The notes under the pieces were generated by a model. It worked only from the letters and a program-made list of their open reading frames with translations, was not told the origin of the DNA and made no database searches. DNA of 7,477 bases from Thermoplasmata archaeon (GTDB taxonomy: Archaea > Thermoplasmatota > Thermoplasmata > Thermoplasmatales > Thermoplasmataceae), in NCBI GenBank assembly GCA_021797385.1, contig JAJZZW010000093.1:1-7477 (forward strand), given 5' to 3'. The position numbers were made by a program, and so were the translations under genes. Positions 1-5,627 of this stretch are shown here, one piece after another (position 1 is the first letter of the stretch; each line of letters begins with the position of its first letter).

Positions 1-626
1 TATGTCAAAATATTGAAAGTGCAGCAAGAACAGATAGAAACGTTTCCGCTAATGGAAATGTCTTTCTTATCAATACTGAGAGAAATATCATAGATATAAT
101 GGGGATCCTGAATGCGGAGTTAGAAGACATGTTTTTCCTTTCATATGCTATACTGAAAAATTATATGAATCCCAGGCATAATTCAATGAAAATGTATTCA
201 TATATACTTACAGAGCGGCATGATATGGAAGATTTGATGAACAGACTCTATGAATTTAAAGGAACACATGATTTCAGAAATTTTTGTAAACTTGATACAC
301 GGAATACCGAAAGAACCATAGACAATATTTCATATTCTAAAGTGGATAAATTTAGCGTAATAAATTTCTATGGAAAAAGTTTCATATGGCATCAACTGAG
401 AAGTATTATGGCTTTCGTACTTTCAGGTAATACAGACCCATTTTCCCTGAAAAAGAAGTATACGTACCTGGCACCTCCTGAGCCACTGATTCTCAGGGAT
501 ATTATGTATGATGGGATAGCTTTTACAGAATTCAACTACATAAAACATAAGAGATATATGCAAAGAACATCAGACCTGATAAAGATCAGGTATGTGCTCT
601 ATGAAATTTTTAATGGTAATATATAA
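1..626 (+). CDS. truA: tRNA pseudouridine synthase TruA (5' truncated by window edge)
   Basis: TruA converts uridines at positions 38-40 of the tRNA anticodon arm to pseudouridine. The frame is open from the window edge (first whole codon at 3), well before the first ATG at 99, and starts with ARTDRNVSANGNV, the TruA catalytic motif (usually GRTDxGVSA). The catalytic Asp codon is at 33-35. Later family blocks follow in order: YSYIL, the GTHDFRNFCK block, the GKSFIWHQLRSIM block (family GxxFLwHQVRxM), and APPEPLIL near the C-terminus. The 3' end looks complete and no frame defect is visible in this part. The N-terminal portion, including the start and promoter, lies outside the window. One oddity is Asn where a Gly usually follows the catalytic Asp-x pair (TDRN instead of TDRG). 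Family assignment is confident; which uridines are modified is known from the family, not shown here. Confidence 0.93.
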   Translation, partial: CQNIESAARTDRNVSANGNVFLINTERNIIDIMGILNAELEDMFFLSYAILKNYMNPRHNSMKMYSYILTERHDMEDLMNRLYEFKGTHDFRNFCKLDTRNTERTIDNISYSKVDKFSVINFYGKSFIWHQLRSIMAFVLSGNTDPFSLKKKYTYLAPPEPLILRDIMYDGIAFTEFNYIKHKRYMQRTSDLIKIRYVLYEIFNGNI

Positions 627-805
627 CCAATATTTTCAATAATAATCTATATATTTGATGTGTTGAGTTATTAACCATTATGGCAAATGAAGTATAACCA
701 CATTTTAAATGGAACTGGATATGATCAAATATCCAATAAATTATCAAGTTTTTGGATAAGTAAATTAGATGTGGATGTTTATATACAATCAATATATTTA
801 ACCTT
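627..805 (+). promoter_or_regulatory. Non-coding stretch with GGATA-box repeats and a TATA-like box
   Basis: No protein is supported here. Three copies of the same hexamer appear: TGGATA at 716-721, its complement TATCCA at 730-735, and TGGATA again at 753-758. The middle copy can pair with either outer copy: TGGATAT/ATATCCA is a 7 bp stem with a 6 nt loop, and TATCCAA/TTGGATA is a 7 bp stem with a 15 nt loop. A TATA-like stretch, TTTATATA, lies at about 778-785, roughly 25 bp before the presumed start of the RHH frame at 806. This could be an operator plus promoter for that gene. The region is AT-rich, so short matches are cheap and the assignment is tentative. Confidence 0.35.
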
Positions 806-940
806 ATAGAGAGAACAGAAGACTCAAAAGTAAAAAAAGAGACAAAGGAGAGATTAGATGCATTTAAGATTATACCAAGGGAAACGAATAATGATGCAAT
901 TGTAAGATTGCTTGATTTTTATGACAGGAACAGGAAATAA
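806..940 (+). pseudogene. Ribbon-helix-helix (VapB/antitoxin-like) small protein, start codon ATA
   Basis: The frame 806-940 encodes 44 residues, ERTEDSKVKKETKERLDAF followed by KIIPRETNNDAIVRLLDFYD. The basic strand plus two helices, with the KxxTKERLDxxK and NDAIxRLLDF patterns, look like short archaeal ribbon-helix-helix proteins of the VapB/DUF217-like type, which bind operator DNA as dimers. No ATG, GTG or TTG lies upstream in this frame where the protein should begin; the plausible start position carries ATA (806-808). A TATA-like box about 25 bp upstream of that codon fits a leaderless gene whose ATG has mutated. No PIN-type toxin follows; instead the tnpB remnant starts 9 bp after the stop. 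It is either a dead gene or one using a non-canonical start. The RHH call rests on pattern recognition only. Confidence 0.5.
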
Positions 941-949
941 GTGTTGCAA

Positions 950-1892
950 ATGGAAGCAGCAAGAACTGAACCAGTACACATAAAATGCAATTTACACTAG
1001 TATACGCATATAGCCAAGAATATATTCAATGAATTCAATTACATAACAAGGCAGAGGTACTTTGAGAATTCTAAATTATACAGTGAAACAGGAATAAGGA
1101 AAAATGATATCATATCATCTGAAAAACATTATACCGAAGTGTAAGCCCTGAGAATAATGTTTTACCAAAACAGACGCTTCAATGGTTTATAAAGACATTC
1201 AGGAATGCTTGGTTCTCATATTTCAAGGCGTTAAAAGAATACTACAAGAATCTATTATTGGTATTGACCTTGCTGTTGACAACACTGCAGCCATATCAAA
1301 CAATACTGGTGTAAGTCCTGTTATTGTTAAAGGCGGTTTAGTTAAATCCACCAACCAGTTCCATAATAAGCAGATGGCTAAATTAAGGTCTATAAACGAT
1401 ATACAGTACAAGCATAATAAAAGATATCAGAGATATACTGGAGTGATAAGATTGATAACAAATAAGAGGAATAGGATAATCAATGATTTATTCCATAAAC
1501 TATCATTGGGAATTATAAATTATGCATTATTCAATGACATTGATACCACTGTAATAGGGCATAATGAACTATGGAAGCAGAATGTGAACATGGGTAATAA
1601 GAATAACCAGAACTTTGTTCAAATACCCTTCAACAGATTGATTTCAATGATTAAATATAAAGGAGAGGAGAATGGAATTGATGTTATCCTGCAGGAGGAA
1701 TCATATACTTCCAAATGTTCCTTCATTGACAATGAGAGCATTGAGGGTCATGAAAAGTATCTTGGCAGAAAAATAAAGAGGGAACTGTTCAAATCTGCAA
1801 ATGGAATTCTAATAAATGCCGATGTGGATGGTTCCTATAATATATTAAAGAAGGCATTCCCGGATGCATTCACAGACGGAATTGAGGGTTAA
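950..1892 (+). pseudogene. tnpB: IS605-family TnpB (RNA-guided nuclease), degraded
   Basis: TnpB is the RNA-guided RuvC-type nuclease of IS200/IS605 elements. The reading frame must be pieced together. From ATG 950 it runs MEAARTEPVHIKCN, meets an amber stop at 998-1000, and continues through IAKNIFNEFNYITRQRYFEN to a TAA at 1142. The protein continues in another frame from 1141 (VSPENNVLPKQTLQWF, then WFSYFKALKEYYKN), and after about 1250 in a third frame that stays open to 1892. In that last part the RuvC residues persist: D of GIDLAVDN (1266-1268), E of EESYTSK (1698-1700) and D of NADVDGSYNI (1821-1823). About 80-90 residues between the N-terminal helices and the first RuvC Asp appear deleted, judged against the usual ~400-residue length. 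The canonical four-Cys zinc ribbon is absent, as in some archaeal TnpB variants. No TnpA is present. A stand-alone 236-residue frame from ATG 1182 exists but would begin out of phase with the protein. Confidence 0.82.
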
Positions 1893-1970
1893 CCCAGAAA
1901 GTTTAAGCACCTTTGAATTATCTAAGATGACAACTTCCAAAGGGGTTTGTTAACATGGTTAACAGAAATC
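1886..1970 (+). other. tnpB right-end structure, possible omega-RNA (reRNA) relic
   Basis: Three pairings cluster at the end of tnpB. A perfect 10 bp palindrome, GGGTTAACCC (1886-1895), spans the stop codon. CCTTTG (1910-1915) pairs with CAAAGG (1938-1943). GTTAAC (1949-1954) pairs with GTTAAC (1958-1963) around an ATG loop and extends by one T-A pair. AACC (1891-1894) can also pair with GGTT (1944-1947), enclosing the CCTTTG stem. In IS605 elements this region encodes the guide-RNA scaffold used by TnpB and the right-end hairpin recognised by TnpA. Whether it is still transcribed cannot be told from sequence. Confidence 0.4.
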
Positions 1971-1979
1971 GTAACCTTA

Positions 1980-2001
1980 ACTGCCTATGCATAGTTACAG
2001 T
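1980..2001. repeat. Imperfect palindrome with CTATGCATAG core
   Basis: CTATGCATAG (1985-1994) is a perfect 10 bp palindrome. Outer arms ACTG (1980-1983) and CAGT (1998-2001) are complementary, with asymmetric 1 and 3 nt spacers. It lies between the tnpB right end and the promoter of the AlaX-like gene, so it could be an operator, a second hairpin of the mobile element, or part of a terminator. No poly-T tract follows directly. Confidence 0.35.
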
Positions 2002-2040
2002 ATTGTGTGACCCTAAACTGTATATTAGAAATAAAATAAA

Positions 2041-2070
2041 ATTATATAGAAATAAGTTCTTACCTCTATA
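2041..2070 (+). promoter_or_regulatory. Promoter of the AlaX-like/membrane protein operon
   Basis: ATTATATA at 2041-2048 is centred about 27 bp before the ATG at 2071, the distance expected between an archaeal TATA box and the transcription start, with an A-rich stretch (possible BRE) just upstream. No Shine-Dalgarno sequence lies before the ATG, so a leaderless transcript starting at or near 2071 is likely. Confidence 0.5.
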
Positions 2071-2784
2071 ATGATAACAGAAGAGATATTCTTGAAGGAT
2101 TCATACTTAAAAGAATGCGATGGTAAAGTCTTAATGTGCGAATTTACAGACCTTACAGTAGACAAAACAATATTTTTTCCCACAATGTTAGGACAGCAAA
2201 ACGATAAGGGGGCAATTGTAATTGATGAAAAAACTTTCGGAATCGTGGACGTATGGACAGACGGGGATTATATACACCTTATTTCACTGGATACATACCC
2301 GGATAACATCGTTGGAAAAACAATACATCAAACACTGGATTGGGATGTGAGGCATATACATATGAGATTCAGGACCGCTATGTTTATCATTTCTGGGCTT
2401 GCATATAAATTTTACAACGCCAAATCTAGAATTAGCCAGACTTACGATGATAAGGCATGGGTAGATATCTATATAAATGATATAACAGAGGATATAGTCA
2501 ATAAAATAGCAGAGGAAGCAAATAAAATAGTGAGACAGAAGGTTCCTGTCAAGATTGAATATATGGGATCAAATGAATTCCCCAGAGAAAAGCAGAGAAT
2601 GAGTTATTCTACAGGTACTCTTTCTGATGATGAAGAGCTAAGAGTGATTAACATTTCGGGTCTTCCCCTTCAATCTGATTACGGGCTTTATGTTGCAAAT
2701 ACCGGTGAAGTTGGCGAAATAGATATCAAAAGCTCCATGGTCAAGGGGAAGGTAGATAAAAGACTCACAATTACATTAAAATAA
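2071..2784 (+). CDS. AlaX-family alanyl-tRNA editing homologue lacking all zinc ligands
   Basis: Canonical AlaX proteins hydrolyse Ser or Gly mischarged onto tRNA-Ala, using a zinc site related to the AlaRS editing domain. The 237 residues fit an AlaX-M-like layout. There is an N-terminal beta domain (about 1-95: LKDSYLKECDGKV, FFPTMLGQQNDKG, VGKTIHQTLDWDVR) and a C-terminal editing domain (about 96-237) ending with VANTGEVGEIDIKS. The fold landmarks align well, but the metal site does not. The HxxxH motif (family MRxHTALH) reads MRFRTAMF, placing Arg101 and Phe105 where the histidines belong. The CxxxH motif (family PCGGTHVxNTGEIG) reads SDYGLYVANTGEVG, placing Asp203 and Tyr207 there. The N-terminal GGGQ motif is also altered (MLGQ). 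The frame is otherwise clean, so this looks like a maintained non-catalytic homologue rather than a decaying gene. It is followed 19 bp later by the membrane protein gene and is probably co-transcribed. Family is confident; function is unknown. Confidence 0.82.
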   Translation: MITEEIFLKDSYLKECDGKVLMCEFTDLTVDKTIFFPTMLGQQNDKGAIVIDEKTFGIVDVWTDGDYIHLISLDTYPDNIVGKTIHQTLDWDVRHIHMRFRTAMFIISGLAYKFYNAKSRISQTYDDKAWVDIYINDITEDIVNKIAEEANKIVRQKVPVKIEYMGSNEFPREKQRMSYSTGTLSDDEELRVINISGLPLQSDYGLYVANTGEVGEIDIKSSMVKGKVDKRLTITLK

Positions 2785-2803
2785 GTATAAAAGATTATTG
2801 ACC

Positions 2804-3901
2804 ATGAATGAACTGGAATTAATAAATAAAATGAACAAGGGGCTTTCCTATATAGGAATGGCTGTAGCTGCCCTTGTATTCTTTTTTACACTACCATTTC
2901 TTTTCAAAGATTTCGGTATGATACCTGGCATGTCCGGACTTTATTTTTATCTGAATATAAAAATAACACCAACTATGGCTTATTCTTTAATGCCACTGGG
3001 CATAATTTTAATTTTGCTATCATTTTTTCCATTATTTTACGATAAAATACATTCATCCAGCTTTGACCGAAATAATAATGCCTTTTACTTTTCTGCTGTT
3101 TCTGTTTACATAGCAGTACTTGTATTTTCTTCGGTGCTTGTTGAAATAGTTGATCCCTCTATTGCGGTTAGTACTGTTTCTTCAATGCCACTTGGCATAC
3201 AGAATTTTATTTATATGATGGGGTCTGTACTTCAGGTGTTAATTTTTGAGTTCATTCCACTATCTCTACTTATTATTATATTTCTAGCAGTATCCAGGCA
3301 ATTAAAAGTATCATCGTTTCTCAATCCGTATAACTATCTCAAACGTTTTACTATCCTGTTTATGCTAATAGCTGCAGCAGTTGCAGTACTGATTACGAAT
3401 TATAATCTTTATAATTCCATACTTATATATATATCAACAATGGCACTGAGTTTTATATATATAAGATACGGATTTTTGAGATCTATCTTAGCAAGCTTCA
3501 TATCCTCATATGTGGAATTTACACTTACTGCCTTCAGAGGCAATGCAATAATTACATCTGCCGCATCGGTGTTTTTATTCATTTGGGCCTTCGCGGGGCT
3601 TTATAGTTTTACCTTTTATATGGTGCAGAGGCAGAGAAAGAAAAGCGATAACAGCGATACAAAAGGAAATGAAGATAATTTAGAAAACGCAGAAGTAGAA
3701 CGGAAAATTGCACCGGAACCGAAAACACCCCCAGACGAATTGTGGATCAGAAGTGCGTGCCCCAACTGTGGAAATGTAGAATATAAAATAAATGATGATA
3801 TGTCCCTCGAATGCACAAAATGCGGTCAGAGACTGGACAGTGATTATACAGGCCCGTATAACATAATTATAAGCAATGTTTTGGGAAGAAGACAACCATA
3901 A
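2804..3901 (+). CDS. Multi-pass membrane protein with C-terminal zinc ribbon
   Basis: I do not recognise a named family. From ATG 2804 it has 365 residues (an in-frame TTG lies at 2798, but the ATG is the simpler start). About seven hydrophobic segments lie near residues 12-32, 55-78, 92-113, 130-162, 180-198, 204-240 and 248-273. A charged, Lys/Glu/Asn/Pro-rich linker follows (about 274-315), then a zinc ribbon with two CxxC knuckles, CPNCG (Cys319, Cys322) and CTKCG (Cys337, Cys340), and a short tail ending in GRRQP. Segment 4 (LIFEFIPLS) and segment 6 (RYGFLRSILASFISSY) weakly recall the EExxxR and GSLxxxILxH regions of CPBP-type membrane proteases, but the catalytic residues are not there, so this is only a hint. 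The tail is probably cytoplasmic. The 19 bp gap after the AlaX-like gene and lack of a clear separate promoter suggest one operon. Confidence 0.75.
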   Translation: MNELELINKMNKGLSYIGMAVAALVFFFTLPFLFKDFGMIPGMSGLYFYLNIKITPTMAYSLMPLGIILILLSFFPLFYDKIHSSSFDRNNNAFYFSAVSVYIAVLVFSSVLVEIVDPSIAVSTVSSMPLGIQNFIYMMGSVLQVLIFEFIPLSLLIIIFLAVSRQLKVSSFLNPYNYLKRFTILFMLIAAAVAVLITNYNLYNSILIYISTMALSFIYIRYGFLRSILASFISSYVEFTLTAFRGNAIITSAASVFLFIWAFAGLYSFTFYMVQRQRKKSDNSDTKGNEDNLENAEVERKIAPEPKTPPDELWIRSACPNCGNVEYKINDDMSLECTKCGQRLDSDYTGPYNIIISNVLGRRQP

Positions 3902-3925
3902 CATTTTAGAATTACTTTAATTGCC

Positions 3926-3938
3926 ATTTTTGTTTTCT
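3926..3938 (+). terminator. T-rich tract, probable archaeal terminator
   Basis: An ATTTTTGTTTTCT stretch begins 25 bp after the stop codon of the membrane protein gene and precedes the permease promoter. Archaeal RNA polymerase terminates on such oligo-T runs without needing a hairpin. The assignment rests on position and composition only. Confidence 0.4.
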
Positions 3939-4015
3939 GTGAGGCGATCACTTAATTTAAAACGTCACGAATTAATTCAATATATAAAAGTTATTTTACG
4001 AATCGTTTTAAAATG

Positions 4016-4049
4016 TTTTATTATACCATATTATTATAATATTATATGG
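4016..4049 (+). promoter_or_regulatory. Permease promoter with palindrome over the start site
   Basis: TTTTATTATA (4016-4025) is centred about 25 bp before the ATG at 4046, consistent with a leaderless transcript. Directly downstream, CCATAT (4026-4031) and ATATGG (4044-4049) form the arms of an imperfect 24 bp palindrome that reaches into the start codon. A repressor bound there would block initiation. A second TATA-like stretch, TATATAAAAG (3981-3990), lies further upstream. AT-rich sequence makes chance palindromes common, so the operator reading is tentative. Confidence 0.4.
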
Positions 4050-5347
4050 TGAATACCCTCAGGAAAAACATACTGAGAATAAATAGATTGATATGGCAGG
4101 GCTGGGGTATGACAGCCCCTGCAGCAGATATTGCATATCTCCTGGGAGGAATTGCACTAGTTGCACTGGGAGCCACACCCCTTTCAATCCTAATTGGTTT
4201 CCTCATATACCTTGCAATTCTCAATACATCCTACAGATTCTCAAAAAAATATGTATCTGCAGGTAGTGATTTCACCTATGTGGGAAAGAGTATAGGTGGA
4301 TTCATGGCCACATTTGAAGGGTGGAATCTGTTCTTCGGGACAATGTTTGCATATGCAGGATTCGGAATGCTTGGGCTTGCGGGATTTTTTGACATATTCG
4401 ACAGCGGAATAATTACAAAAGGATACTGGATTCCCATAGTTATTGCACTGAATATTATAACATTCTACATACTTTACAGGGGAATAAGATTTTCAACCAC
4501 ATATCAGATAATAACTGGAATAGCAGAATTCGCCATCCTCATTGCCGGGGGTATAGGGCTAGTGATACTTGCTGGGAAGAATAATACCCTTGATGTGTTT
4601 TCACCGTTTATCGCTAGTGGAGGAATTACCGGATTTTTGCATTCCCTGACACTCTCTGTGGTAACGTTCATAGGACTTTCTATAGCACTTACTGCTATAT
4701 CAGAGGAAACGCATATACCGAAGAAAACTGTTCCAAAGTCTCTTTTAATTTCCTCAATGATCATAGGAATAACAATTGTATTCCTAACATACGCCATGAC
4801 TGTTGCATGGGGACCATTAAGGATGCTTTCCTTCGGGGATTCCGTGGATAACGGTCTTGTATTATTCAGAGAAATAAGCCCGGTGATGTTTATACCGCTC
4901 TTTATTTTCACAGTTAATAGTTTTATGGGAAATAATATATCAATGGGGACCTCAATGACAAGAATATTCTACGCTTTCTCAAGAGATAGCATAATATTTC
5001 CAAAAGCATTTTCCAGAACAGACAGTAATGGAACTCCTATAAATACGACCTATCTGATTCTAGGAATATCCCTGTTCCTCAGTATAACCTTCGGAATTAT
5101 TTTCGGACCAATCGATGGTGGATACGTACTCCTTTTTGCTGATGCATTCTTCTCCTTCCCTATAAGGTCCATATCATCGGGAAGCCTGGTAATATCTACA
5201 TTCCGTGATAAGAAAATGAAAGCCCGGGCACTTCTTGGATATCTTGTTATACCAGTTGTATTGGTTATGGATAGTTTAAACTTATACACATCTAAAGAGA
5301 TATATATAACGAATAATTTATATAAATATATAGGGGAGGTGATCTAA
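4046..5347 (+). CDS. APC-family amino acid permease, 5' part, interrupted by an IS3 element
   Basis: This is an amino acid/polyamine/organocation superfamily secondary transporter of the cytoplasmic membrane. Eleven hydrophobic segments can be counted: about 25-42, 45-62, 88-116, 127-144, 155-176, 196-217, 232-256, 276-300, 336-354, 360-383 and 394-412. Family landmarks are GSDFTYVGKSIG after TM2, the SEETHIPKKTVPKS loop after TM6, and the TRIFYAFSRDSIIFPKAFS loop after TM8. The authentic protein probably stops near residue 411 (about 5276-5279); the last 20 or so residues (LYTSKEIYITNN and on to VI) are read from the left end of the insertion sequence, ending at TAA 5345-5347, directly abutting the orfA ATG. 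TM12 and the C-terminal tail are therefore missing from this polypeptide. It keeps its own promoter and start, so it may be translated, but a complete APC fold is unlikely. Substrate cannot be judged. Confidence 0.85.
   Translation: MVNTLRKNILRINRLIWQGWGMTAPAADIAYLLGGIALVALGATPLSILIGFLIYLAILNTSYRFSKKYVSAGSDFTYVGKSIGGFMATFEGWNLFFGTMFAYAGFGMLGLAGFFDIFDSGIITKGYWIPIVIALNIITFYILYRGIRFSTTYQIITGIAEFAILIAGGIGLVILAGKNNTLDVFSPFIASGGITGFLHSLTLSVVTFIGLSIALTAISEETHIPKKTVPKSLLISSMIIGITIVFLTYAMTVAWGPLRMLSFGDSVDNGLVLFREISPVMFIPLFIFTVNSFMGNNISMGTSMTRIFYAFSRDSIIFPKAFSRTDSNGTPINTTYLILGISLFLSITFGIIFGPIDGGYVLLFADAFFSFPIRSISSGSLVISTFRDKKMKARALLGYLVIPVVLVMDSLNLYTSKEIYITNNLYKYIGEVI
5297..5344 (+). promoter_or_regulatory. 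IS3 promoter and strong Shine-Dalgarno for orfA
   Basis: GGAGGTGATC (5335-5344) is complementary over ten bases to the expected archaeal 16S rRNA 3' end (GATCACCTCC), with 8 nt between GGAGG and the ATG at 5348. GATATATATAAC (5299-5310) is a TATA-like box that would start a transcript near 5330, just before this site; a second AT stretch, TTTATATAAATA (5318-5329), is an alternative. This confirms ATG 5348 as the start and contrasts with the near-leaderless host genes around it. Confidence 0.65.
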
Positions 5348-5617
5348 ATGCCTGGAAGAATATGGACCGGTGAAGAGAAGTACAGTATTATAATGGAATC
5401 ATTCCAGAATCCTGATATTACAATAGCAGATATATGCAGGAACCATGGAATAGCAGTATCAATGTTCTATAAATGGAAGGATCAGTTCTTAGAGGGAGGA
5501 AGAAAGGGATTAGAGGGAAAGGACCCTGATAAAGCATTAATAAAGGAGGTTGAAAGCCTGAAGGCAATAATAGGTGAAATGACCATAGCAAATGAGATTT
5601 TAAAAAAAATTACATGA
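5348..5617 (+). CDS. IS3-family transposase OrfA (HTH, Tnp_8 type)
   Basis: OrfA is the DNA-binding subunit of IS3-type transposases and recognises the element's terminal repeats. The 89 residues start MPGRIWTGEEKYSIIMESF. A helix-turn-helix follows (about 23-45, ITIADICRNHGIAVSMFYKW, with the typical SxFYKWKxQFLEGG run). The last third (about 62-88, ALIKEVESLKAIIGEM to NEILKKI) has the leucine heptads of the OrfA dimerisation helix. The start is fixed by the strong Shine-Dalgarno sequence just upstream. The stop at 5615-5617 overlaps the Shine-Dalgarno of orfB. A run of eight A residues (5602-5609) near the 3' end lies exactly where the orfB frame becomes open. The upstream permease fragment ends TAA directly against this ATG, so ribosomes finishing that fragment could re-initiate here. 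Confidence 0.93.
   Translation: MPGRIWTGEEKYSIIMESFQNPDITIADICRNHGIAVSMFYKWKDQFLEGGRKGLEGKDPDKALIKEVESLKAIIGEMTIANEILKKIT
5602..5609 (+). other. A8 homopolymer at the orfA/orfB frame junction
   Basis: Eight consecutive A residues lie just after the orfB-frame stop TAA (5601-5603) and 5 bp before the orfA stop codon. Slippage here by +1 (or -2), at transcription or translation, would join orfA to orfB as EILKKLHEEEKVSYVDEMY. The usual IS3 mechanism is -1 frameshifting, which would not reach orfB in this element. Confidence 0.4.
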
Positions 5618-5627
5618 GGAGGAAAAG

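Larger units (their letters stand above)
950..1975 (+). mobile_element. Remnant IS605-family (tnpB-only) element
   Basis: The element is inferred from the tnpB remnant plus a palindromic tail after its stop codon. The right boundary is placed just past a GTTAAC-ATG-GTTAAC hairpin (1949-1963), the kind of subterminal structure IS200/IS605 ends carry. The left boundary is not identifiable; it could lie between the RHH frame and tnpB, or upstream of the RHH frame if that gene is cargo. These elements make no target duplication or terminal inverted repeat, so the borders cannot be fixed without an intact copy. Confidence 0.5.

Noticed and set aside
610..792. A 60-residue - strand frame after truA
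   Set aside because: Low-complexity composition (Ile, Tyr, His, Leu) typical of chance translation of AT-rich spacer; no start signals seen.
806..1892. A toxin-antitoxin locus with the RHH frame as antitoxin
   Set aside because: No toxin-like frame (PIN, RelE or HEPN) is adjacent; the following gene is tnpB.
1955..2071. A 38-codon + strand frame from an ATG in the GTTAAC hairpin loop, ending on the AlaX-like ATG
   Set aside because: No family resemblance, no upstream signals, composition follows the AT-rich spacer, and its ATG is the loop of a mobile-element hairpin.
2798..2803. TTG at 2798 as start of the membrane protein
   Set aside because: An ATG follows two codons later at a better distance from the upstream gene and nothing favours the TTG.
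4504..4911. A 135-residue open frame on the - strand
   Set aside because: Lies wholly inside the permease gene, whose + strand product has clear membrane segments and APC motifs; the antisense product has no recognisable pattern.
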